64,000 nt of DNA from Labilithrix sp. (GTDB lineage Bacteria > Myxococcota_A > Polyangia > Polyangiales > Polyangiaceae). Shown here in pieces: positions 57,277-64,000 of the stretch. Under the pieces are notes generated by a model. That model was given only the letters and a program-made list of their open reading frames with translations. It was not told where the DNA came from and searched no databases. Numbering within the stretch: the stretch's first letter is position 1; every line of letters begins with the position of its first letter. The stretch covers positions 124,001-188,000 of the forward strand of contig JAHBWC010000003.1 in the NCBI GenBank assembly GCA_019637225.1. Reading direction: 5' to 3'. Both the position numbers and the translations under genes were made by a program.

Positions 57277-58053
57277 GTGCTGCGCGTCGCCGTGCTCGAG
57301 CTCCCGGCGCGGTGGGGCGAGCCCGAGGCGGCGCTCGCCGAGGTCGACCGCCTGCTCGCGGCGGGGCCCGCGGACCTCGCGATCCTCCCCGAGCTCGCGC
57401 TCACGGGCTACGTCTCGCCCGCGGCGGAGTTCGACCCGACGCGCTTCGCCGAGCCGATCGACGGGCCGACGGTGCGTGCTGCCGCCGCGATCGCCGAGCG
57501 GCGCCGCGTGCACCTCGTCACGCCGCTCGTGCTCGCCGAGCGCGGCGCGATCTTCAACGCCGCGGTCGTCGTCGCGCCGGACGGCAGCGTCGTCGCCACG
57601 TACCGCAAGCGGCATCCGTGGTTTCCCGAGCGCTGGGCGACGGCGGGCGAGCTGGCGCCGCCGCTCTTCGACGTGGCGGGGCTCACCGTGACGATCGCGA
57701 TCTGTTACGACGGCCACTTCGTCGCCGATGACTCCGCGAACGTCCTCGCGAAGGCGGACCTCTTGGTCTTCACGAGCGCGTGGGTCGACGAGGAGGACTC
57801 GCGCCTCCCGCTCCTCCAGTCGATCGCGCGGAGCTCGGGCGTGTCGATCGCCAACGCGAACTGGGCTCCGGGGGTCGTGATCGTCCCAGGGCAGGGCGGC
57901 TCCTGCGTCCTCGACGCGCGCGGCGAGACGGTGGCGGCGCTCGCGTCTTCGTACGGCGCGTCCTCGAGAGCGACGGGTTCGCGCGATCCGTGCGGCGAGC
58001 GCCTTGACGCGGTCGTCTCTCCGCGCGGCGAGCGCGCGCCGCGCGAGCGCTGA
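57277..58053 (+). CDS. Carbon-nitrogen hydrolase (nitrilase fold)
   Basis: 258 residues. The Glu-Lys-Cys triad is present: Glu in LAILPELALTGY, Lys in VVATYRKRHPWFPE and Cys in ICYDGHFVADD. The second Glu region EEDSRLPLLQSIARSSGVSIANANW is also conserved. Members hydrolyse amides or carbamoyl groups (omega-amidase, NAD synthetase amidase, deaminated glutathione amidase); the substrate is not predictable. The last 30 residues (ATGSRDPCGERLDAV...RGERAPRER) are Arg-rich and run into a 33-bp tandem duplication, so the C-terminus may have been altered. Confidence 0.85.
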   Translation: MLRVAVLELPARWGEPEAALAEVDRLLAAGPADLAILPELALTGYVSPAAEFDPTRFAEPIDGPTVRAAAAIAERRRVHLVTPLVLAERGAIFNAAVVVAPDGSVVATYRKRHPWFPERWATAGELAPPLFDVAGLTVTIAICYDGHFVADDSANVLAKADLLVFTSAWVDEEDSRLPLLQSIARSSGVSIANANWAPGVVIVPGQGGSCVLDARGETVAALASSYGASSRATGSRDPCGERLDAVVSPRGERAPRER

Positions 58054-58098
58054 GCGGGGCACGCACGCGCGCCGCGCGAGCGCTGAGCGGGCACGCAC
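58034..58098. repeat. Two-copy 32/33-bp tandem duplication spanning the 3' end of the nitrilase-fold gene
   Basis: GCGCGCCGCGCGAGCGCTGA... is repeated once, with one G fewer in the second copy. The first copy contains the stop codon of the nitrilase-fold gene. Confidence 0.75.
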
Positions 58099-58213
58099 GG
58101 GAGCCCAATCTTCCGAGATCACGACAGAATCGAGCGGCGTGACAGCGCGGGCGCGTGGGCTCGGGTCGAGGTGCCTTGCAACGCTCCCGGCGAACGTCGA
58201 AGCTCGTGAGCGC

Positions 58214-59248
58214 GTGAGGCTCGGGACCACCATCGCCGGCAAGCTTCGCCTCGAGCGGGTGATCGGGCGAGGCGCGATGGGCGTCGTGCTCGAGGCGACC
58301 GATCTGTCGCTCGGCAGGCGCGTCGCCGTGAAGCTGATCCTCCCGCATCACGCGGCGGATCCGCAGCTGCGCGGCCGCTTCATCCGCGAGGCGCGCGCGA
58401 TGACGCGCCTCGCGACCGAGCACGTGGCGCGCGTGTTCGAGGTTGGCGAGCTCGACGACGGGATGCTCTTTCTCGCGATGGAGCTCCTCGAGGGGCAGTC
58501 GCTCGAGCAGCTGATCCAGAGCGGCGGGCCGCTCCCCGTCGTCGACGCCGTCGAGCTGCTCCTCGAGGCGCTCGACGCGGTCGCCGAGGCCCACCACCTC
58601 GGCCTCGTGCATCGGGACCTCAAGCCGTCGAACCTGTTCCTCTCGGCGCGGCCCGGCAAGGCGCCGATCCTCAAGGTCCTCGACTTCGGCATCGTGAAGG
58701 ACAGCGGCGGAGGAGCGAAGCTCACCGCGACCGGCACGCTGCCGGGGACGCCGGCCTACATGGCGCCGGAGCAGATCGCGCTCCAGGAAGACCTCATCGA
58801 CGCGCGCGCGGACGTATGGGCGCTAGGCGTGACGCTCTTCGAGATCCTCACCGGCGCGCTCCCTTGGAACGGGCCCATCAACGTGATGCTCACGCGCATC
58901 CGCACCGAGGCGCCGCCGCGCGTCCGCGCGACGCGACCCGACGTGAGCCACGAGCTCGAGTCCATCCTCGAGCGCTGCCTCGCGAAGCACCCGGCCCAGC
59001 GCTACGCCAACGGCGGCGAGCTCCGCGCCGCGCTCCGCGAGCTCGCGAGCCGCGGCCTCGTCCGGAGCGAGCGCGGCATCGAGCGGCAAGCGGCGGCGAC
59101 GGAGATCAGCGTCGCCCGGCGCGGACGAGCGCGCGAGACGGCGGCGACCGCGCCGGCGGAGGGGGCGGGAAGGGGACGGCTCTTGCCGATCGCGCTGCTC
59201 CTCTTGACGCTGCTCCTCGGCGTGGGGCTGGTCGTGGCGCTCCGGTAG
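58214..59248 (+). CDS. Tail-anchored Ser/Thr protein kinase
   Basis: 344 residues. The kinase domain begins almost at the N-terminus (about 6-270): VIGRGAMGVVLEATD, VAVKLIL, HRDLKPSNLFL, LDFGIVKD and GTPAYMAPEQ. After a basic linker there is one C-terminal membrane helix (LLPIALLLLTLLLGVGLVVAL) that ends the protein. It therefore has no sensory domain outside and is anchored to the inner membrane facing the cytoplasm. The GTG at 58214 was chosen because the domain starts there; upstream in-frame codons are open back to 58004 but look like non-coding Arg/Ala sequence. Confidence 0.85.
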   Translation: MRLGTTIAGKLRLERVIGRGAMGVVLEATDLSLGRRVAVKLILPHHAADPQLRGRFIREARAMTRLATEHVARVFEVGELDDGMLFLAMELLEGQSLEQLIQSGGPLPVVDAVELLLEALDAVAEAHHLGLVHRDLKPSNLFLSARPGKAPILKVLDFGIVKDSGGGAKLTATGTLPGTPAYMAPEQIALQEDLIDARADVWALGVTLFEILTGALPWNGPINVMLTRIRTEAPPRVRATRPDVSHELESILERCLAKHPAQRYANGGELRAALRELASRGLVRSERGIERQAAATEISVARRGRARETAATAPAEGAGRGRLLPIALLLLTLLLGVGLVVALR

Positions 59249-59319
59249 CGTCCTGGCGCGCGTCGGCCTCGGCGTGGCTCGTCGCGGCGTCACGGTAGCC
59301 GCCCGGCCGGACCTCTTGG

Positions 59320-59325
59320 TACGCT
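59320..59325 (+). promoter_or_regulatory. Putative -10 box TACGCT, leaderless GTG start at 59334
   Basis: TACGCT ends 8 nt before the GTG; flanking bases match the box at 57264. Confidence 0.45.
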
Positions 59326-59333
59326 CGACCTCA

Positions 59334-60491
59334 GTGCGTCTCGCGCGACCAGCGCTCGCTGCCTTTCTCGTCGGGTCCGTCGCGTGCGGGCTCGTGTTCT
59401 CGCCTGGCGAATACGGCGAGTCGCCGCCCTCTGTGGAGGAGGACACCGGCGCGCCGGCGCCGGACGTCGCGCCGCCGATCGACACGGGCGCGATCGACGC
59501 GTCGATCCCCAGCGCGCGCATCGTCGTCTTCGCCGGGCGACGCGACGGCGTGCCGGGTGAGGCGGCGGCCGTGAACGTCGCCGAGACGATGCGGACGACG
59601 CTCTCGGCGTCGGGCGAGCTCGGCCCGTGGACCTTCGACGTCCCGCCGTCGGCGGCGGCGGCATGGACGCGCGCGACCTTCGTCGGCGAGACGCTTCTCC
59701 TCCAGAGCTCGGCTGCCGTCGTCAGGGCGTCGTTCGCCGACGGTCGGATCGACGGGGGCTTTGCGCCGTTGCCCTCGCGCGGGGCCGCGCCCGAGGGCTT
59801 CCTCCGCGGCTGGCTCGTGTCCGACGCCGGGATGACGGCCGCGGGCGGTCAGGCCGCGGGCATGTTCACCACGAACGTCTACGTCGCGCCGCTCGATCTC
59901 CGCGACGGCGGCATCGACCCCTGGGAGCTGACCTCGTCGACCCTCGTCAAGGCGCGCGGCGACGTGACGTTGCTCCGTGAGGGCGCCTTCCTCTACGCCA
60001 TCGGCGGTCGTGACAACGGGACGTCGGTCGCGCCGGGCCGTGACGAGGTCGAGGTCGCGCGCTTCGGCGCCGACGGCGGGCTCGGACCGTTCGCCGCGAC
60101 GACGAAGCTCGTCGACCCGAACGCCGACGCGTCCGCGCTCCCGATGTTCCTCCCGATCGTCGCGGCCGGCGCCGGCTGGGTGTTCGTCCTCGGCGGGCAA
60201 TCGACGGTGCCGGGGGCGCTCTCGGACGTCGCCCTCGCGGCGAAGATCGACAGCGCGACCGGGAACCTCGGACCGTGGATCGCGCTCCCGAGGCTGCCCG
60301 CCCCGATGAGCGCGGCGGCCGCGCTCGTCGTGAACGACACGGTGCTGCTCTTCGGCGGGAGCCTCGGCGCCACACAGACGGACGGCGTGCTCGCGCTGTC
60401 GATCGAGCCGAGCGGCTCGTTCGGCTCGGCGTGGAAGAAGATCGGCTCTCTCCCTGGACCGCGCTCCGGCCTCGCGGCGCTGGTGTACTAG
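59334..60491 (+). CDS. Kelch-like beta-propeller lipoprotein 1
   Basis: 385 residues from GTG. Signal peptide with lipobox VACG, then FSPGEYGESPP and an Asp/Ala/Pro spacer. The body has propeller-type repeats with paired Gly and aromatic residues (AFLYAIGGRDNGTSV, WVFVLGGQSTVP, TVLLFGGSLGATQTDGV) and LGPW or GPF between blades, as in Kelch/galactose-oxidase proteins. No copper ligands or active-site Tyr-Cys are obvious. Its stop is followed immediately by the ATG of a paralogue. Confidence 0.72.
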   Translation: MRLARPALAAFLVGSVACGLVFSPGEYGESPPSVEEDTGAPAPDVAPPIDTGAIDASIPSARIVVFAGRRDGVPGEAAAVNVAETMRTTLSASGELGPWTFDVPPSAAAAWTRATFVGETLLLQSSAAVVRASFADGRIDGGFAPLPSRGAAPEGFLRGWLVSDAGMTAAGGQAAGMFTTNVYVAPLDLRDGGIDPWELTSSTLVKARGDVTLLREGAFLYAIGGRDNGTSVAPGRDEVEVARFGADGGLGPFAATTKLVDPNADASALPMFLPIVAAGAGWVFVLGGQSTVPGALSDVALAAKIDSATGNLGPWIALPRLPAPMSAAAALVVNDTVLLFGGSLGATQTDGVLALSIEPSGSFGSAWKKIGSLPGPRSGLAALVY

Positions 60492-61643
60492 ATGCGTACG
60501 AAGCTCTCGCTCGCGTTCTGCCTGGCGACGCTCGCCGCCGTGGGGTGCGCGGTGACGTTCGGCCCAGGCGACTACATCGGCGGCGCCGCCGACGCGTCTG
60601 CGATCGACGACGCTCCGTCCACCGACGCGGTCGTCGACGGGCCCGGCGTCCTCCCGGACGGCGCGCCGACCGCGGTCGGTCGCCGCCTCCTCGTCATCGC
60701 GGGCGAGAAGGACGGCGCCGATACGCTCGCCAACGACGTGTGGGTCGCCTCGATCGACGCGAAGGGCGACCTCGGGGCGTTCGAGTATCTCCAGCCGGCG
60801 CTGTTTCGCGGGCCCGTCTCGAGGATCGCGAACGTGGCGGGCGGGCGCCTCTTCTTCGCGTCGCGCGCGCTCGGGAGGTCCGTCGAGCACGTGGCGATCG
60901 ACGCCGGCGTGTTGGTCTCCGGCTGGCAGGGCCAGGCGGTCGATCCGCCGCCGTTCGCCGGCTACGCGCAGGTCTTCTCCGGTTCGACGCTGCTCGCGCT
61001 CGGCGGCGGCGGTGAGGTACCGGACGGCGAGGGCAACCCCGTCTACTTCTGGGACGACGCGATTCACCTCTCGCGCTTCACCGACGGAGGCTTCGGCGCG
61101 CTCGAGTCGTCGGCGACCCGCCTGCCGTTCGGGATCCAGAACATGACGGTGATCCCCTACAAGGACTTCGTCTACCTCATCGGAGGCGACGTCGCCGCGG
61201 GCGATCACCGCGCCAAGGTCCTGGTCGCGCGCACCGACGCCGACGCCGGGGTCGGCGCGTTCGAGGAGACCACCCGGGTGGTCAATCCGGCGACCAACCA
61301 GCCCTACACCCCACCTTCTCCGGTGATCTGTGCGGGGTCGGGCCGCATGTTCGTCGCGGGAGGCGCCGGCACCGACATCGTGCTCTCGAGTGTCATCGAC
61401 GAGACGAGCGGCGCGCTCGGCCCGTGGAGGGCGGTGACGAACCTGCCGGGACCCCTTCGCGCCGCCGGGTGCGCCATCTGGAACGACACGATTCACCTCG
61501 TCGGCGGCATCGGCGCCACCTCGCGCACCGACCGCATCATCCGCGCGCGCTTCGCCGCCGACGGCGCGCTCGGCGAGTGGGAGCTTTCCTCAGGGGAGAG
61601 GCTGCCGGGGCCGAGGTCGAGCATCATCGCGCTGACGCTCTGA
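60492..61643 (+). CDS. Kelch-like beta-propeller lipoprotein 2 (tandem paralogue)
   Basis: 383 residues. Lipobox AAVGC followed by AVTFGPGDYIGG, matching FSPGEYG of the gene before it. Propeller repeats (RLLVIAGEKDGADTLANDVWVA, DFVYLIGGDVAAGDHRAKVLVA, RMFVAGGAGTDIVLSSVID, TIHLVGGIGATSRTDRIIRA) share the phase and the LGPW/LGEW linkers of its neighbour, so the pair arose by duplication. The ATG touches the previous TAG with no gap. Both probably display a ligand-binding propeller on the envelope; a Ser/Thr kinase gene follows 77 bp later. Confidence 0.74.
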   Translation: MRTKLSLAFCLATLAAVGCAVTFGPGDYIGGAADASAIDDAPSTDAVVDGPGVLPDGAPTAVGRRLLVIAGEKDGADTLANDVWVASIDAKGDLGAFEYLQPALFRGPVSRIANVAGGRLFFASRALGRSVEHVAIDAGVLVSGWQGQAVDPPPFAGYAQVFSGSTLLALGGGGEVPDGEGNPVYFWDDAIHLSRFTDGGFGALESSATRLPFGIQNMTVIPYKDFVYLIGGDVAAGDHRAKVLVARTDADAGVGAFEETTRVVNPATNQPYTPPSPVICAGSGRMFVAGGAGTDIVLSSVIDETSGALGPWRAVTNLPGPLRAAGCAIWNDTIHLVGGIGATSRTDRIIRARFAADGALGEWELSSGERLPGPRSSIIALTL

Positions 61644-61706
61644 CGACGGCTCGGTCACGGTGGCTCCGGGCGACTAATCCGCTCGCAGGCAGGCCGGCTC
61701 GAGGGC

Positions 61707-61712
61707 TACGCT
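61707..61712 (+). promoter_or_regulatory. Putative -10 box TACGCT, leaderless start at 61721
   Basis: TACGCT ends 8 nt before the ATG. Confidence 0.45.
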
Positions 61713-61720
61713 TCTCGTAG

Positions 61721-63451
61721 ATGGTCGGTGCGGTGCCCTCGTCGATCGGGGGACAGCTTGGTCGCTACGAGCTGCACGGCGCGATCGCGCGGGGCGGGAT
61801 GGCGACCGTCTACGTCGCGCGGATGAGCGGCGCAGCGGGCTTCTCGCGGACCGTCGCCGTGAAGCGGCTGCACCCGCACCTCGCGGCGGATCCGACGTTC
61901 GCCGGAATGTTCGTCGACGAGGCGCGCCTCGCAGCGCGCATCCGCCACCCGAACGTGATCGATACGCTCGACGTCGTCGCGGACAACGACGAGCTGTTCC
62001 TCGTCATGGCGTTCGTCCTCGGCGAGACGCTGTCGAAGCTGGGGCGCTCCGCGAGCGCGCAGTCGCTTCGCCTCCCGCCTTCCGTCGTCTCGAGCATCGT
62101 CATCGGCGCGCTCGAGGGGCTCCACGCCGCGCACGAGGCGACGGACGAGCAAGGGCAACCGCTCGGCATCGTCCATCGAGACGTGTCTCCGCAGAACATC
62201 CTCGTGGCGCGTGACGGGGTCGCGCGGGTGATCGACTTCGGCGTCGCCAAGGCCGCCGGACGCGTTCAGGAGACCGAGGGCGGTGAGCTCAAGGGCAAGC
62301 TCGCGTACATGGCGCCGGAGCAGCTCACGCGGCGCGCGGTCGATCGCCGATGCGACGTGTTCGCGATGGGCGTCGTCGTGTGGGAGGCGCTGACGGGCCG
62401 GCGCCTGTTCGCCGGTGACGACGCGGCGAGCACGCTCTACTCGGTGCTCAACGAGCCGATCGCGCTGCCCAGCTCGGTCTGCCCCGATCTGCCGTTTTCG
62501 CTCGACAGCGTCGTCCTCCGCGCGCTCCAGCGCGATCCCGTCATGCGCTTCGCCACTGCGCGTGACATGGCGCTCGCGATCGAGGCGGCGTGTCCGCCGG
62601 CGTCGCCGCGTCAGGTCGGCGAGTGGGTCGAGCGGCTCGCCGCCGACGCGCTCCGCATCCGCGCCGACATCGTGCGCGCGGTCGAGCAGGCCGCGTCGCC
62701 GAACCCGATCGCGACGCTCCCGCACCACGGGCCGGACGACCTCGCCTCGCATCCTTCGAAGGGCGGGTCGGGGCCGCAACGCTTCGCGAGCGAGGCGCGG
62801 CTGGCGACCGGCTCGCACCCGAGCATGAGCGGCATCTCGACCGGCTCGGGCGTGTCGGGCGTCTCTGGGATGACGGGGACGAGCGGCGTGACGAGCAGCG
62901 GCTACGCCGATCCGTCGCTCGCGACGCGCGTGCATCCGATGGTGCAGGAGAAGCGGCTGCCCGTGCCGGCGGTCATCGCGATCTGCGCGGCGCTCGCGTT
63001 GATGCTCGCCGTCGGCCTGATCACGGGCATCAAGGCGCTGACGCACAAGAGGAACGCCGCGCTCGCCACGACCGCGGCGCCGGTCGATTCCACCGCCGCC
63101 GTCGCTCCTCCGCCGGCTCCCACGGCGCCCGCGGTGGTCGATCCCGCACCCGCGCAGGTGGAGCCGACGGCCGAGCCGGCGCCGGTCGCGACCGAGCCGG
63201 CGACGGAGCCCGTCGCCACGGCGGCCACGCATCCTCCGGCGACGCACGGCGGGGCGACGCATGGCGGGCCGACGCACGGCGGGGCGACCGCGACGCCCGG
63301 CGCGGCGACGGCGGCACGGACGGCGACTCCGGCGCGACCCGCGACGCCGAGCTCGCCGAAGCCGGCGAAGCCGGCGGCCGACTGCGAGAACCCGTTCACC
63401 GTCGACGCGAACGGCGTGAAGCGACCGAAGCCCGAGTGTTTCGGGCACTGA
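61721..63451 (+). CDS. Transmembrane Ser/Thr protein kinase with Cys-containing C-terminal signature
   Basis: 576 residues. The kinase domain spans about 15-290: IARGGMATVYVARM, VAVKRLHPHL, HRDVSPQNILV, IDFGVAKA and AYMAPEQ. A Ser/Gly-rich juxtamembrane segment precedes one membrane helix (VPAVIAICAALALMLAVGLITGI). The outer tail is a Pro/Ala/Thr/Glu chain with a THGGATHGG repeat and closes with CENPFTVDANGVKRPKPECF. That motif ends many myxobacterial kinases and probably forms a disulfide loop. The next gene encodes a PEGA-like periplasmic protein of the kind often found beside such kinases. Confidence 0.92.
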   Translation: MVGAVPSSIGGQLGRYELHGAIARGGMATVYVARMSGAAGFSRTVAVKRLHPHLAADPTFAGMFVDEARLAARIRHPNVIDTLDVVADNDELFLVMAFVLGETLSKLGRSASAQSLRLPPSVVSSIVIGALEGLHAAHEATDEQGQPLGIVHRDVSPQNILVARDGVARVIDFGVAKAAGRVQETEGGELKGKLAYMAPEQLTRRAVDRRCDVFAMGVVVWEALTGRRLFAGDDAASTLYSVLNEPIALPSSVCPDLPFSLDSVVLRALQRDPVMRFATARDMALAIEAACPPASPRQVGEWVERLAADALRIRADIVRAVEQAASPNPIATLPHHGPDDLASHPSKGGSGPQRFASEARLATGSHPSMSGISTGSGVSGVSGMTGTSGVTSSGYADPSLATRVHPMVQEKRLPVPAVIAICAALALMLAVGLITGIKALTHKRNAALATTAAPVDSTAAVAPPPAPTAPAVVDPAPAQVEPTAEPAPVATEPATEPVATAATHPPATHGGATHGGPTHGGATATPGAATAARTATPARPATPSSPKPAKPAADCENPFTVDANGVKRPKPECFGH

Positions 63452-63511
63452 GCTTCGGGCAAGGCGAGCCTCGGTCGCAGAGCTTTCGGGTCACCGGGCC
63501 GCGCGTTCTCG

Positions 63512-63517
63512 TATATT
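63512..63517 (+). promoter_or_regulatory. Putative -10 box TATATT, leaderless start at 63525
   Basis: TATATT is a near-consensus -10 and ends 7 nt before the ATG; it is the most AT-rich hexamer in the area. Confidence 0.45.
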
Positions 63518-63524
63518 GGGCGTG

Positions 63525-64000
63525 ATGGCCTCTCGTGCTCGCGCCGTCCTCCTGTCCATCGTGGCAGTAGGCGTCTCGCTCGCCGCGTCCAGTCCTGCGT
63601 TCGCGGACGACACCTCGTGCATCCACTCGTACGAGCAGACCCAGACGCTCCGTCGCGCGGGCAAGCTCCGCGAGGCACGCTCCGAGGCCGCGAAGTGCTC
63701 GAGCGAGTCGTGCCCCGCGGTGCTCTCGCGCGACTGCGCGAAGTGGCTCGCCGAGCTCGATCAGAGCATTCCGACCGTCGTCTTCGACGTGAAGAGCGCG
63801 TCGGGAGAGGAGCTCACGAACGTCCGCGTGCTCGCCGACGGCAAGCCGCTCGTCGAAAAGCTCGACGGAAAGAGCGTCGTGCTCGACGTCGGGCCGCACA
63901 CGTTCCGCTTCGAGTCGAACGATTCGAAGGGGCTCCCCGCAGAGCAGAAGACGGTCATCCACGAGGGCGACAAGAACCGGAAGATCACGGTCACCCTCGC
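63525..64000 (+). CDS. PEGA-like periplasmic protein, 3' end outside the window
   Basis: At least 158 residues, open to the window edge. Signal peptide cleaved after AFA. A short helical part with paired cysteines (DTSCIHSYEQTQTLRRAGKLREARSEAAKCSSESCPAVLSRDCAKWLAEL) resembles a single TPR. A PEGA-type carbohydrate-binding-like domain follows (TVVFDVKSASGEELTNVRVLADGKPL... VVLDVGPHTFRFES). The same domain order occurs in the 25613 protein, which also sits by a kinase gene. More TPR or membrane segments are expected beyond the window. Confidence 0.75.
   Translation, partial: MASRARAVLLSIVAVGVSLAASSPAFADDTSCIHSYEQTQTLRRAGKLREARSEAAKCSSESCPAVLSRDCAKWLAELDQSIPTVVFDVKSASGEELTNVRVLADGKPLVEKLDGKSVVLDVGPHTFRFESNDSKGLPAEQKTVIHEGDKNRKITVTL

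Noticed and set aside
57780-58053. Frameshift at the end of the nitrilase-fold gene
   Set aside because: An alternative frame is open but not clearly more protein-like; the tandem duplication explains the odd end without needing a frameshift.

Overview
The window looks like a chromosomal segment of a large-genome, very GC-rich myxobacterium (Myxococcota, probably Polyangiales; a Labilithrix- or Sandaracinus-like relative is my guess). The reasons are third-position GC near saturation, six eukaryote-like Ser/Thr kinases in 64 kb, many Cys-rich or Kelch-like lipoproteins, FHA/sigma-54 and hybrid-kinase signalling, and the kinase tail signature CENPFTVDxNGVKRxKPEC. No rRNA, tRNA, IS element, phage gene or CRISPR array was seen.

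Layout. 0-6 kb: end of an alkaline-phosphatase-fold hydrolase, msrA, a monooxygenase-fold protein, an outer-membrane-type protein, lgt and a kinase. 6-14.6 kb: a lipoprotein with a duplicated CMACSC module, a CxxCH/PD40 lipoprotein ending in polyproline, a 3D-domain lipoprotein, a fused trehalose-phosphate phosphatase/synthase and an alpha/beta hydrolase. 14.7-18 kb: a probable sigma-54-driven operon for a 759-residue FG/PWQQQ-repeat protein with a C-terminal BON domain, a short lipopeptide and an extended dodecin-like protein. 18-24 kb: TerC family protein, pentahaem cytochrome and lipoprotein pair, CxxCH-copper monooxygenase, small membrane and Cys-rich proteins. 24-28 kb: FHA/sigma-54 activator, PEGA-like protein and a kinase whose tail is cut by an in-frame TAG. 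28-37 kb: an accessory-looking stretch with an M23 lipoprotein, Cys-rich lipoproteins, a cholesterol-dependent-cytolysin-like lipoprotein behind a sigma-54-type promoter, an S8 protease lipoprotein and several gene remnants. 37-44.5 kb: paired M16 proteins, a kinase with an HLD catalytic loop, lipoproteins. 44.6-52 kb: hybrid histidine kinase, KGG stress protein, receiver proteins, a HEAT-tailed kinase and a HicA-like orphan. 52-57 kb: treY, a CFA-synthase-like methyltransferase, YkgJ. 57-64 kb: nitrilase-fold hydrolase, two kinases, tandem Kelch-like lipoproteins and the start of a PEGA-like periplasmic protein.

How it works together. Two trehalose routes (fused OtsB-OtsA type and TreY), MsrA, the dodecin-like and KGG proteins point to desiccation or oxidative-stress physiology. 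The lipoprotein toxin, S8 and M23 proteins fit a predatory secretome. Two modes of initiation are visible. Many genes have a TAnnnT box 6-9 nt before the start codon and no Shine-Dalgarno sequence, suggesting leaderless mRNAs. Genes with sigma-54-type promoters have a real leader and a Shine-Dalgarno site.
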